From a virus: a stretch of 64,000 nt of DNA. Below are positions 22,953 to 31,762 of the stretch, piece after piece (within the stretch, counting starts at the first letter, position 1; each line of letters opens with the position of its first letter). The DNA lies in IMG/VR virus record IMGVR_UViG_3300032291_003441, positions 1-64,000 of that record, one strand, 5' to 3'. The notes beneath the pieces were generated by a model. It was not told the DNA's origin. It did no database searches and saw only the letters and a list, made by a program, of their open reading frames with translations. Both the position numbers and the translations under genes were made by a program.

Positions 22953-25115
22953 TTATTGAGTTTTATGAGAGACAACAGTCATTGCTGTACCTACTTTATT
23001 ACCATCTAAGTATACATTACCACCAGCTTTAACTACTGATATTAGTTCATCTAATTTTTTATTAACATCATCAGATTGTTGACTTAATGGTTTTGTACTT
23101 TCATTTATTTTAGTTGAAGGAGGAGGAGTTTTAATATTACCTTCATATTTTAAACCAAAAAGTCTAGAAAAAGGATTATTTTCAAATTGTTCTTTTAATC
23201 GTTTTTGGCGTTCATTTGATATTATTTGTTTTTGCTCTTCAATTTTAGCTTCTAATTCCCCTTTTTGGTCTTTTGGGGCTGTTTTAAGTTGTTCTTGAAA
23301 TGATTTTTTTCTTGAAACAGCTATTTCTGAGGTTGAAGCAGGACCAAACGCAATAGTACTTAATAAACTTTTTCCTGATTCTAAGCTACCAACAAACTTA
23401 TCCATATATTTTAGTAGTTTGTCAAGAGTTCCTCCAGTAACTAAATCAGAAAATACTTCTTTAATTCGTTCTACGGCTACATTAAATTTTTCTTGAGCAG
23501 AGGCAGATCTTTGAGCTTCTTTTAAGTTTTTACCTTCTAAAACTCCTTGTTCAACCAATGCTGCTTCTTTTTCTAATTTAATTGCGGTCTCGTAATCTTT
23601 TCTTTTCCTTGCTTGTTCGGCTTGTTCTTTTAATTGTTTAGTATAATTACCTGCTGTTTTTTGGATTACTTGTTGTTTATACAAACTATCAGCTAACTCA
23701 TTAGCACTCATCCCCAACGTTTTGGCTATTGCCTCTTGTTGGATGCGATTCATTCTTGAAAATTTTTCAGCAGTAATTCCTTGTTTTGCTATTTCTTGAG
23801 TTAAACCAGCAATATCATTATTTAAAGCAAACTCACGTGCTTTTTCTAAATTAATATCTTTACCTGTTAGTAATTCGGCCTCTAATTCATTAGCAATAGA
23901 TTGTTCAAAATTTAACAATGAATCACCTATTTTAGAAACTTGATCTAAAGTTAATCCTAATTTTTTAGCTTCTAAAACAGATTTAGATAATTCACCAATA
24001 TTGCCTTTAAAATTAAGCTGAATTAGTTTACTTGTTTTGTTTACTTCTTGAAGTATTTTTCGACCATCTGCTATTATTTTATTTTGATTAGCAAATGCAG
24101 CTATTTGATTATAAACAATATCAACTCCTTTTCCAGCTTCAATATTACTTACAGCAAATGTTTCTTGTAATCCTAAAGCCTCTTCTTTAGATTGACCTAA
24201 TTGTTTAGTTAAAATAATTTGAGATTCAATTTGATCTTGGGTTGCTATTGTAGAAAAACCGGTAAGTTGAGATATATCATTAAAAGCTTCAGACATATTA
24301 GCTGTAGTTCTATACATAGTATCCAGGGATGATTTACTTCCAATAATATTTTTGTATACCCCCTCAGCTGCTTCTTTACTTACACTTAAATTTTTAGCTA
24401 TATTAGTAACTCTTTCATCAGCGCTAAACATAGCGTCAATAAAGAACTTAGCTACTTTGGTTAAAATAGAAAAACCAGCTACTGGATCTAGTAAATTATC
24501 TTTTATAGATGATCCAACACCTTTAACTCCTTCTTTAAATACATCAAATTTTGTTGATCCTTCTTCGGCTGTTTTCTTTTGTATTCTAGCTAATACTTCC
24601 TCTGATTTAATTAAACCTCCTAAAATAGGAATTTTATTAAGACCTTTTATTACATTACCTGTAGTTCCTAATTTTTTATTAAACTGGTCTGCTAATTTAG
24701 CTTGTTCTTCTAAATCCGCAATAAACTCATTTTCATAAGATATTGCTTGATTTAACTGTTTATTTGCTTCTTTACCTGTAATTAAACCTGCTTTTTTAGC
24801 AATATTAATTTGTTGAGTAATAGCATTTATTTTATCAGTACGATCTTGAATTTGTTTTTCAACTTGAGCACGAGTTAAAGCTCCTGTTCTTAATTTTTCC
24901 TGATTGGAAAGTAAGGTTGTAGATGATTTGGCTAAATTATTTATTCCTTTAGTAATATCGCCAGTAAGGGATTTACTAAAAGTAGAAGTAGTATCAAGAG
25001 CTTCTTTAAATATATTACCAACCTGAGAGGATATGTTACGCAGAGCATCTTCAACTATCTCGGCTGTTTCTAGTGCTCTTTTTTTTACTTCTTCTGGTTT
25101 AAGATCTTTAGCCAT
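22953..25115 (-). CDS. Tail tape measure protein
   Basis: A 720-residue, mostly helical protein with a very long coiled-coil character. An internal hydrophobic patch lies near residues 165-175 and 215-235 (DPVAGFSILTKVAKFFIDAMF). The Lys/Glu-rich helices and position just after the two overlapping chaperone genes are classic for tape measures, which set tail length. In T4 this is gp29 (about 590 residues), so a somewhat longer tail is possible. A terminator-promoter joint directly precedes it. Confidence 0.85.
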   Translation of the reverse strand: MAKDLKPEEVKKRALETAEIVEDALRNISSQVGNIFKEALDTTSTFSKSLTGDITKGINNLAKSSTTLLSNQEKLRTGALTRAQVEKQIQDRTDKINAITQQINIAKKAGLITGKEANKQLNQAISYENEFIADLEEQAKLADQFNKKLGTTGNVIKGLNKIPILGGLIKSEEVLARIQKKTAEEGSTKFDVFKEGVKGVGSSIKDNLLDPVAGFSILTKVAKFFIDAMFSADERVTNIAKNLSVSKEAAEGVYKNIIGSKSSLDTMYRTTANMSEAFNDISQLTGFSTIATQDQIESQIILTKQLGQSKEEALGLQETFAVSNIEAGKGVDIVYNQIAAFANQNKIIADGRKILQEVNKTSKLIQLNFKGNIGELSKSVLEAKKLGLTLDQVSKIGDSLLNFEQSIANELEAELLTGKDINLEKAREFALNNDIAGLTQEIAKQGITAEKFSRMNRIQQEAIAKTLGMSANELADSLYKQQVIQKTAGNYTKQLKEQAEQARKRKDYETAIKLEKEAALVEQGVLEGKNLKEAQRSASAQEKFNVAVERIKEVFSDLVTGGTLDKLLKYMDKFVGSLESGKSLLSTIAFGPASTSEIAVSRKKSFQEQLKTAPKDQKGELEAKIEEQKQIISNERQKRLKEQFENNPFSRLFGLKYEGNIKTPPPSTKINESTKPLSQQSDDVNKKLDELISVVKAGGNVYLDGNKVGTAMTVVSHKTQ

Positions 25116-25118
25116 ATA

Positions 25119-25129
25119 TTATAAATATT
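25119..25129 (-). promoter_or_regulatory. Late-type promoter motif before the tape measure gene
   Basis: AATATTTATAA then TATATGG start; touches the hairpin at 25131-25156. Confidence 0.6.
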
Positions 25130-25130
25130 A

Positions 25131-25156
25131 AAAGGCATCATTTTTTAGATGCCTTT
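25131..25156 (-). terminator. Terminator after the chaperone genes
   Basis: Nine-bp stem (AAAGGCATC with GATGCCTTT) spanning the stop codon of the 25138-25461 ORF, followed by TTTTAATATTT. Confidence 0.6.
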
Positions 25157-25461
25157 GTAACATATGTTGGTACTTGTACTTTTTTATTTTTAGATGCTTC
25201 CTCTTTTATACTACCTTGAGTCCAGCTGTCTTCATTTGGATTTTTATTAGATTGATTATACCAATCTTTTAATTTATTAAAGGTATAAACACGTAACCAG
25301 ATAGGCATATTATAAATAATATCATAACTATAACCTCCTTGCCCGTGAAATACTATTTCGTGAATTTGATTAAAAATAGATAACCTAAATTCAGAAGCAT
25401 TATTAGAGGTCAGGCCAAAAAAAGTTAAGATTAATTGGGATGTCGATATCCTCCTCAACAC
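25138..25461 (-). CDS. Tail assembly chaperone second part (gp51-like), probable frameshift product
   Basis: A 107-codon ORF that overlaps the 3' end of the gp26-like gene by 59 bases in the +1 frame. The convincing protein begins after the overlap (SNNASEFRLSIFNQIHEIVFHGQGGYSYD...). Its N-terminal part reads through the same bases as the gp26-like tail. A T7 run followed by GGC lies in the overlap, just upstream of the first stop. I infer it is expressed mainly as a fusion by +1 or -2 frameshifting, as in many tail chaperones upstream of tape measures. Independent initiation at 25461 is the alternative. Confidence 0.65.
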   Translation of the reverse strand: MLRRISTSQLILTFFGLTSNNASEFRLSIFNQIHEIVFHGQGGYSYDIIYNMPIWLRVYTFNKLKDWYNQSNKNPNEDSWTQGSIKEEASKNKKVQVPTYVTKASKK

Positions 25462-26134
25462 CGTTAATAACTACTTTAGTAGATAAATCAACATCTGGGG
25501 ATACTGATTTAATATATGATCTTAATGCTCTTGAATCTGAGGCTAGTAAATATTGTTCTACGAATTCTTTAATAGATGTTTTATCATCATTACCATCAAC
25601 AGAAATAATCTGGTGTTTTAGTCTTGTTGTAATTTCTGAAGATAACTCTTTATTGAATTTTTTAAGTCCTTCAATTTCTTGTTTAATTTTTTCTTCATCA
25701 TTTTCATTTAAAAGCTTAAATTCAATTACAGTTCCTGAATTAGGGAGAGTAAAATTAAATGTGCCTTTAGAAGATACTAAGGATGTATTAAAGACTTTAT
25801 TTTCAATAATACTTAAATCAACATTATATTCTTTACCATCATAAGTAAATGAATAATCTTTACCATAACCTAAAACACGAGATGCTACTAAAATAGCATT
25901 TTTGTCTCCAGTTATTAGGTCTTTAATATTGATTTTACCTAATGTTAATGATTCTAACAACTTATCTAACACAATACCTTTTGAAATAAAGTTTTGGTTT
26001 GATAAAATGTCTTCTTCTTTTGCGGTCATGTATTTCATTTCAACCTTGCCGCTTCTTAAAATGTGATCTGGTGGATAGACTAAACCTTTTGAAGGTAATT
26101 CTACAACCTCTGTTGGAAACTTAAATTCGCTCAT
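25403..26134 (-). CDS. Tail assembly / baseplate hub chaperone (gp26-like)
   Basis: A 243-residue protein with the T4 gp26-type opening: FKFPTEVVELPSKGLVYPPD, then GKVEMKYMTAKEEDILSN and LDKLLESL. This pattern is typical of the phage chaperones that load the tape measure and hub. It ends PINLNFFWPDL, and the second chaperone ORF continues in another frame. It is preceded by a late-type motif and followed downstream by the tape measure gene. Confidence 0.8.
   Translation of the reverse strand: MSEFKFPTEVVELPSKGLVYPPDHILRSGKVEMKYMTAKEEDILSNQNFISKGIVLDKLLESLTLGKINIKDLITGDKNAILVASRVLGYGKDYSFTYDGKEYNVDLSIIENKVFNTSLVSSKGTFNFTLPNSGTVIEFKLLNENDEEKIKQEIEGLKKFNKELSSEITTRLKHQIISVDGNDDKTSIKEFVEQYLLASDSRALRSYIKSVSPDVDLSTKVVINGVEEDIDIPINLNFFWPDL
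25413..25424 (-). other. Candidate programmed frameshift site
   Basis: On the coding strand C-TTTTTTT-GGCC. The gp26-like frame reads TTT TTT TGG; the downstream ORF reads TTT TTT GGC. A P-site tRNA-Phe slipping +1 (or -2) on the T run would join the frames three codons before the gp26-like stop. Confidence 0.5.
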
Positions 26135-26146
26135 AAACTTATTTTG

Positions 26147-26157
26147 TTATAAATATT
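26147..26157 (-). promoter_or_regulatory. Late-type promoter motif before the chaperone gene
   Basis: AATATTTATAACAAAAT, 12 bases before the ATG at 26134; lies just after the tail-tube terminator. Confidence 0.55.
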
Positions 26158-26167
26158 AATAGAATAA

Positions 26168-26193
26168 AGAAGCTCGCAAAAAATGCGAGCTTT
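26168..26193 (-). terminator. Terminator after the tail tube gene
   Basis: Nine-bp stem (AAGCTCGCA with TGCGAGCTT), 5-base loop, followed by TCTTTATTC on the minus strand. Confidence 0.6.
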
Positions 26194-26216
26194 CTTTGAT
26201 TTATTTTTACTTTTAA

Positions 26217-26705
26217 TTAGAAATTCAAGATACAGTAATCAGGTTGAACTGTCATTGTAAGATTAATTGCTGTATCAACGGTATCCCAGTTATAATCACC
26301 AAAATTAGCTTCAGTAATTAACGCACCTTTGATAATCCATTCTGATACGATATCACCTACAGGTCCTAATACATCAAATGTTAAGTCTTTCTTATAGAAA
26401 TCACTATAACCATCACGTCCAGTTACTGATTCGTGGTGTAAACGTACCCATTCCATTACCGCCTGTGCACCTGAAGGAGTGATAGGATCAAATAATGTAA
26501 ATGTGATAGGTCCCCAAGTAGTTTTACCTTTCACAAAACGTTGTACGTTAATATGGTTTAAAGGTACGGTACCTTGAGTTAACGTGACTGCACCAACACC
26601 TTTAATCTCATACGCAGGTATACCGTCAATATACATAATGAATCGGTTGGCCTGTTTTGGTTCAAAGGCTGTGAAAAATATTTCGTTTGGATCTAATACT
26701 GCCAT
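26217..26705 (-). CDS. Tail tube protein (gp19-like)
   Basis: A 162-residue protein with the expected size and pattern of a T4-type tail tube subunit (MAVLDPNEIFFTAFEPKQAN, FIMYIDGIPAYEIKGVG, WGPITFTLFDPI, ITEANFGDYNWD). It forms stacked hexamers inside the sheath. It directly follows the sheath gene, has its own late-type motif, and is closed by a strong terminator, giving a separately tuned, highly expressed unit. Confidence 0.9.
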   Translation of the reverse strand: MAVLDPNEIFFTAFEPKQANRFIMYIDGIPAYEIKGVGAVTLTQGTVPLNHINVQRFVKGKTTWGPITFTLFDPITPSGAQAVMEWVRLHHESVTGRDGYSDFYKKDLTFDVLGPVGDIVSEWIIKGALITEANFGDYNWDTVDTAINLTMTVQPDYCILNF

Positions 26706-26726
26706 TTTATTTATTTATTTGTTTTG

Positions 26727-26737
26727 TTATAAATATT
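26727..26737 (-). promoter_or_regulatory. Late-type promoter motif before the tail tube gene
   Basis: AATATTTATAACAAAACAAA, 21 bases from the ATG at 26705, with an A-rich leader. Confidence 0.6.
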
Positions 26738-26751
26738 CCGTTTTTAAAAAA

Positions 26752-28506
26752 TTACGCTGGGAAAGATACTCCGGTTGGTAAGATGTTGAAGTTCAAATAA
26801 ACGAATTCAGCAGTCTTAGTTGGTTGTAAGTAAATCTGTCCTACTAATTGATTCCTGTCAATTACATCTGGAGTGTTGTTGCTTGAATCCATTACTACTT
26901 TAAAAGCATACAAACCTTGACGTTGTTGTACTGATTCTAAGTATGGGTTAACTTGGTTCAAGAAACTTGTACGAGTTGCGATTGTGTTTTGTTCGAACAC
27001 TAAGTTATTAGCAACTTGACCGATATAAGATTTAAGAGCAATCAACAGACGACGAACGTTTACACGATCCAAAGCACTTGCTTTAGTTTGTAATGTTTTT
27101 TGTCCGTAAACTACAACTCCTGTTCCAGGGAAAGTAGCAATTGGGTTAACTTTATTTGTGTATAAAGTATCGCGGTTAGCTTGAGATAATTTCTTTTCAG
27201 CTCTTACTACACTACTTAATCCACCTCTGTTAATACCAGCTGGTGCAAACCAAGGCTCAGATACTGAATCGTTGTAAGCATAAACACCACCGATCATAGT
27301 AGAGGCCGGAACCCAAACTAATTGAGATGAATCTGGATCAATTGTTTGAACCCAAGGCCAGTATGAAGCTGCATATGAAGTATTTTTAGCGTTTGAAGCG
27401 TTAGTTACTTCTGTAATGCTTGAACTAAAAGGTACTAAATCAGATACGTAAATATTATCACCACGATTCATTGTGTTGTTGATAATAGAAGTTACTTGAG
27501 AAGAACCTAAAGCAGCAGCATTAGCAAACAAACCAGGAGTCATTAATACGTTAAATCTATAATCATCAGTATTAGCTAACAAATTAATCATATTGTCATA
27601 GCTTGAGCTTAACAAACCTTGAGTGTTTGTAGAACTTACTACGATGTTATTATAATAATTAGCACCTGCTCCAAATAAAGTTCCTGTAGCACCTGCAAAT
27701 GATCCTGAAGCGTTTACAGGAATAGATGCTGTGTATTGAGATTTTGCAATACCTGTGTTATCAAAATACAATGGAGTAGGAGTTTTAACTGCACTCACAT
27801 AAACATATTTTGAAGCATTTGGATAATCACCAGTTACTGTGATTTGATTATCGATAGAATTATATGCTCTAACTTGGTTACCAATTAATCTAGATACATA
27901 GTTAGGAGCCGTTGGGTCCATTGATAAGTTAGTCCAAGTTTCTAAAGTAACTGGATTGTTTGTGTTATCATCACCTTCACGGATCAACAAACTAAAAGTT
28001 CCAGATGCTGTATCGTTATTAACAATTTGCCATCTGATATTATTAGCTGAACCTGAAGCATTTAATGATCCACTTGCATCTAATGAACCAGAACTATTCA
28101 TAATAATACCTTGTGAAAGAGTACTTAATACAATTGATTCTGAGTTATTAAGATTTAAAATACCACTTCCGTTTGGAGTTGGATTTGAAGCAGCAGAAGC
28201 TGAAGTAAATGCAGATGAGAAAGTACCACTAACTACCCTGGCTACTAATAATGATTCTCCACCATTGTTAAAATAGTTAAAAGCAGCAATTGATGTAAAA
28301 TAAGTATAAACTTGGCTTCCACTAATAAAAGTTGAACCAAATTTATTCTTATAATCGCTGTATGAGGTAACAACTGTAGGTGTTTCTACAGGACCTAAAG
28401 GTGTAGGACCAATAATAGCGGCTCCTACAGTTATAGGTTGTTGCGTAATAAACGACTGATCGTTCTCAATTGAAAGTACGCCAGGTGATGTTAGTGTTGA
28501 TGCCAT
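26752..28506 (-). CDS. Contractile tail sheath protein (gp18-like)
   Basis: A 584-residue sheath protein. The N-terminus (LTSPGVLSIENDQSFITQQPITVGAAIIGPTPLGPVETPTVVTSY) and the C-terminal half (RRLLIALKSYIGQVANNLVFEQN, VIDRNQLVGQIYLQPTKTAEFVYLNFNIL) are classic for myovirus sheaths. It proves a contractile tail. The middle insertion (about 120-300) is Ser/Thr-rich and probably surface-exposed. It lies between the fibre island and the tube gene, whereas in T4 the sheath and tube sit between terminase and portal. Confidence 0.95.
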   Translation of the reverse strand: MASTLTSPGVLSIENDQSFITQQPITVGAAIIGPTPLGPVETPTVVTSYSDYKNKFGSTFISGSQVYTYFTSIAAFNYFNNGGESLLVARVVSGTFSSAFTSASAASNPTPNGSGILNLNNSESIVLSTLSQGIIMNSSGSLDASGSLNASGSANNIRWQIVNNDTASGTFSLLIREGDDNTNNPVTLETWTNLSMDPTAPNYVSRLIGNQVRAYNSIDNQITVTGDYPNASKYVYVSAVKTPTPLYFDNTGIAKSQYTASIPVNASGSFAGATGTLFGAGANYYNNIVVSSTNTQGLLSSSYDNMINLLANTDDYRFNVLMTPGLFANAAALGSSQVTSIINNTMNRGDNIYVSDLVPFSSSITEVTNASNAKNTSYAASYWPWVQTIDPDSSQLVWVPASTMIGGVYAYNDSVSEPWFAPAGINRGGLSSVVRAEKKLSQANRDTLYTNKVNPIATFPGTGVVVYGQKTLQTKASALDRVNVRRLLIALKSYIGQVANNLVFEQNTIATRTSFLNQVNPYLESVQQRQGLYAFKVVMDSSNNTPDVIDRNQLVGQIYLQPTKTAEFVYLNFNILPTGVSFPA

Positions 28507-28535
28507 GTTTCTAAAAGTTTGTTGGTTTTATTCTA

Positions 28536-28546
28536 TGATAAATATC
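28536..28546 (-). promoter_or_regulatory. Palindromic late-type motif before the sheath gene
   Basis: Minus strand GATATTTATCA within the inverted repeat CTATGATATTTATCATAG (28533-28550). It is a variant of the usual motif, 30 bases upstream of the ATG. Confidence 0.45.
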
Positions 28547-28563
28547 ATAGAGGGGGTTAAAAA

Positions 28564-28815
28564 TTAATCAACAATAGTAATTTCTCCTTTATCTAAGTTA
28601 ATAGTACCGTTACCATACTTAGCTTGGAGTTCATTACTTAAAGTTGCTTCAGAATTTCTAACTTCAACCAAAAGGTTAATTAGATTTTCTTTTTGCAATT
28701 CTAATTCTTGAATTCTCATTTCGATAAAACCGAAATCAGCCATTAACTGTTCTCTTTTTGTTTGTAAATCCTTAATTGATTGGATTTCTTCTTGTTCTAA
28801 AACTTGTGTTGCCAT
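28564..28815 (-). CDS. Coiled-coil protein, paralogue of the 33769 gene
   Basis: An 83-residue helical protein ending in LSNELQAKYGNGTINLDKGEI. The 92-residue protein at 33769-34047 ends in LGKTLSEKYGVGSIDIESGEF, so the two are paralogues. They bracket the glycosyltransferase and fibre genes. The heptad-rich middle suggests a coiled coil, possibly a chaperone or small virion component. Function unknown. Confidence 0.7.
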   Translation of the reverse strand: MATQVLEQEEIQSIKDLQTKREQLMADFGFIEMRIQELELQKENLINLLVEVRNSEATLSNELQAKYGNGTINLDKGEITIVD

Positions 28816-28843
28816 ATGTTATTGTTTTTATTTTATTGTTTTT

Positions 28844-29626
28844 TTAAATATAAGTAGCTACAAAGGTAAAATCGGTACTTGCTATGTTACTTTCAAAAGT
28901 AATACTTGTAGGACTGTTTAAAGTTGCACTTACAGTAGCGCTTGATTGTGAAGGGGCTATACCTAAAAATAAGTTTTGATTTAGTGTCTTACCTGTTAAA
29001 TCAAGTGGTAATGTAGATAATACACTAGTGAATGGAGGAGTTGCTCCAGTCTTACCTGCTCCAGCAAACATTTTTAATATACCTACAACTGCTACTGCTG
29101 AACCACTTGGGATGTAATATCCAGATACTTGATTAGATGTAGTAGCAACATCTGCAATACTTGAAGTAATAGCTACAGATGCTGAGGTAGCAAAAGATGC
29201 AGTTCCGTTTACGCTACCTGATAATGAACCTGTAATAGAGATAAATTTACCAATAGATCCAGAAACTGTTATTCCACCAGTTCCTCCTAATATATTTGTT
29301 GATGGATTATAATATGGACCGTTTGTTCCGTCTGCTGCTAAGGGATGAAATCCATCTAATCCAAAAGTATCATTTTTAAATATTAAAGTATAATTTGCAT
29401 CTGTTGAACTATTAGATGCAATATACACAGAAGAACCAGATAAAGCGTTTACTGCGTTTTGGAAAAATCCACTACCTGTAGTTGCTCCTGAAAATGCAAA
29501 TGATCCAGATAATGAAATAGCGTATCCTTCAATACCAGTGAATGCGTCAACACTTTGTGATACGTCTGCGGCTTGAACAATATTGCCGTTTAGGATATTA
29601 GATTTAGATAAGGTTTTTAAGGCCAT
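28844..29626 (-). CDS. Virion protein, probable tail fibre or decoration
   Basis: A 260-residue Ser/Gly/Ala/Thr-rich beta-type protein. Repetitive short strands (ITVSGSIGKFISITGSLSGSVNGTASFATSASVAITSS) are typical of fibre shafts. No enzymatic motif was seen. Its late-type motif and position beside the sheath gene support a structural role, and its Ser/Thr content makes it a second possible target for the adjacent glycosyltransferases (inference). Confidence 0.65.
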   Translation of the reverse strand: MALKTLSKSNILNGNIVQAADVSQSVDAFTGIEGYAISLSGSFAFSGATTGSGFFQNAVNALSGSSVYIASNSSTDANYTLIFKNDTFGLDGFHPLAADGTNGPYYNPSTNILGGTGGITVSGSIGKFISITGSLSGSVNGTASFATSASVAITSSIADVATTSNQVSGYYIPSGSAVAVVGILKMFAGAGKTGATPPFTSVLSTLPLDLTGKTLNQNLFLGIAPSQSSATVSATLNSPTSITFESNIASTDFTFVATYI

Positions 29627-29628
29627 GT

Positions 29629-30834
29629 TTATTGATAAATATTCAACATTTTATCAATTGCGCCAATTACTTGAACAGGTTTTATAGTTTTTGTACATTC
29701 AAAATGTCTTGGAGTATCTTTATGATCAGGACACCATTCCCAATCACCAGGATTTAACCAATGGCGATTAAAACATCCAGTACATGCTTTAGAATCTAAA
29801 GTAAATATACGTTCACAATCTTTAAATTCAGTATAAGGATAACTAAAGCCTGAAATTAAAATAGTTGGAGTACCTATCGACCAGCTTAACCAGCTTAATC
29901 CACTGCCTACTCCTATAAATAATTCAGCATCTCTAATATCAATCATCCTGTCAGATAAATCAATATTATAACCTGTTTTATTTATTACACCGGTTAACGT
30001 ACCTCCTAGTTTTGAATCATGCCATTCATCACCTAAAGGTTCACCTGTTATCATAACTACTTTATAACCTTTTTCATTTAAGTAATCAATAATGGTTTGC
30101 CATCCTTTAGGATGCATCCAATATTTGGCGTGAGAGGAGGCATGAGGAGCTATTACAACATACTTACCTTTTATATTTGTTTTTTTACGAGATATAGTAA
30201 GTTTTGGTTTTACTTCTTTATATTCTAGTCCTAAAATTTCTGGTGGTGTTTGTTGTAGGGGATGTTTTTTAAAATCAAATGGTATTTTATCCTTTACAAT
30301 TTCTTCTCCATCATAAAACCATCCTACATTAAACATAGCATATAAATTGTTTACCTCAGTTCCTGGTTTTACAAACTCAATTTGTGGATATTCTTTTTTA
30401 AACCATTCGTTATGGAATGTAGAACAAATTACCTCACAATCCCATTTTTGTCTAAATTCTTCAGCATAAGGAAACCAAGCTAAAGTATCACCAACTGCTC
30501 CTGAATCTAAATGGATGTAAACTCTTTTGTTTTTAGGGTTAAAGATATGTTCATATACTTTTTCTCCTGTTTTGTTATTAAATACTTCTATTTTCCAGTC
30601 AACACAATACTTTATACTAGTACGAGTCCACATATTATTATTAATAACACTATTATGAACTATTTCATTTGTTTTTGTATTTGTAAAAGTAACTTTATAC
30701 TTTTCTTCTAAAGGTCCTACTACTTCTAAAAAAGCACCATCAACAAAATTAACATTAAAAGTATTTAAAGGTTGCTTACTTTTTAGATTTAAGATTTTAG
30801 TGTTTTTATATTCTTTAATTAGTAAGTCTTTCAT
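29629..30834 (-). CDS. TibC/BAHT-like O-heptosyltransferase
   Basis: A 401-residue glycosyltransferase strongly resembling the autotransporter heptosyltransferases. The N-terminal beta domain (1-100) is followed by YIHLDSGAVGDTLAWFPY (107-123), a GT9-like core (KYWMHPKGWQTIIDYL, LFIGVGSGLSWLSWSIGTP) and a four-cysteine C-terminus: C351, C354, C368 and C380 in ACTGCF, WEWCPDH and FECTK. In TibC the equivalent cysteines hold iron and the enzyme adds heptose to Ser of beta-helical repeats (family knowledge). It overlaps the next glycosyltransferase by 20 bases. The likely acceptor is a phage fibre (inference). Confidence 0.85.
   Translation of the reverse strand: MKDLLIKEYKNTKILNLKSKQPLNTFNVNFVDGAFLEVVGPLEEKYKVTFTNTKTNEIVHNSVINNNMWTRTSIKYCVDWKIEVFNNKTGEKVYEHIFNPKNKRVYIHLDSGAVGDTLAWFPYAEEFRQKWDCEVICSTFHNEWFKKEYPQIEFVKPGTEVNNLYAMFNVGWFYDGEEIVKDKIPFDFKKHPLQQTPPEILGLEYKEVKPKLTISRKKTNIKGKYVVIAPHASSHAKYWMHPKGWQTIIDYLNEKGYKVVMITGEPLGDEWHDSKLGGTLTGVINKTGYNIDLSDRMIDIRDAELFIGVGSGLSWLSWSIGTPTILISGFSYPYTEFKDCERIFTLDSKACTGCFNRHWLNPGDWEWCPDHKDTPRHFECTKTIKPVQVIGAIDKMLNIYQ
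29633..29643 (-). promoter_or_regulatory. Late-type motif before the 29626 gene
   Basis: Minus strand AATATTTATCA, six bases from the ATG; it lies inside the 3' end of the heptosyltransferase gene. Confidence 0.45.
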
Positions 30835-31762
30835 ATAACTGTATTAATTCTTTAGAACGGTTTAACCAAGATAATTCTTGGGCTGTATTTAAAGCATTTT
30901 GTCGGTATTGGTTGTACTCATCAATGATAACATCTAATCCTTGAATTAACAAGTTTAAGTCACGAGGTGCTCTCCATAAACCATGAAATATTGTTTCTTC
31001 CTCAATACATCCTAAAATAGGTAAACCACAGGCTGCTGCCTCCAATAATGTAAGATTAGGATGGCCTGCCTCTAAATCACTAGGATGTAAAAATATAGTA
31101 TGTGAGTTATAAAGCTGTCTTAATTGTTCATTAGATGGTTCATTTAAAACACTTAATTTAGGATAACCAAATATCCACGGATTATCATTAAACCAATTTT
31201 CATTATTTTTAGGTCCAGCTATTGTAATAGGTAAATTACGAGACATAGCTACTTTAACCCCTAACTCAAATCCTTTCCTATCATATGAACCATAACCACC
31301 TAAACCATTATTTGCTAACATTAGTAAGCTATGATAAATAGGGGTTGTATCGTTTGGTTTAAACGTATCTATATTTACTCCATGAGAAAAATAATACACA
31401 TTAGGCAAATCAAAATAATCAACTAAATAACGAGCCGGCACTAAAGAAAAAATAGATTTTTCCATTGCCTCTCGATTTTGTTGGTATATAGTGGAGTCTT
31501 TTCCGTAATGATAAGCATGGTGATCATGGTGTTGAAATACATACGATACGTTATTAGACGCCAATTCTAACGCTAAATTAGCCACATGTACCATCACTAA
31601 ATCATATTCACCTGGTTGGATTTCATTGGCCCATTTTATGTCAACTTCATGGCCTAATTCTTTTAAATTACATGTAAATTCCCAAACAATTTTTTCAATA
31701 GCACCCCATGTAGGTGGGGGAATTGGTATTCCACATCCTGGATTTACTTGACAGATTTTCAT
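30815..31762 (-). CDS. Glycosyltransferase (GT4-type)
   Basis: A 315-residue GT-B fold transferase. The start MKICQVNPGCGIPIPPPTWGAIEKIVWEF is the acceptor-side domain. The C-terminal nucleotide-sugar site reads IFLHPSDLEAGHPNLTLLEAAACGLPILG, the E-x7-E element of family GT4. It overlaps both neighbouring transferase genes (20 and 4 bases), so the three are one translational unit. The sugar donor cannot be told from sequence by eye. Confidence 0.85.
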   Translation of the reverse strand: MKICQVNPGCGIPIPPPTWGAIEKIVWEFTCNLKELGHEVDIKWANEIQPGEYDLVMVHVANLALELASNNVSYVFQHHDHHAYHYGKDSTIYQQNREAMEKSIFSLVPARYLVDYFDLPNVYYFSHGVNIDTFKPNDTTPIYHSLLMLANNGLGGYGSYDRKGFELGVKVAMSRNLPITIAGPKNNENWFNDNPWIFGYPKLSVLNEPSNEQLRQLYNSHTIFLHPSDLEAGHPNLTLLEAAACGLPILGCIEEETIFHGLWRAPRDLNLLIQGLDVIIDEYNQYRQNALNTAQELSWLNRSKELIQLYERLTN

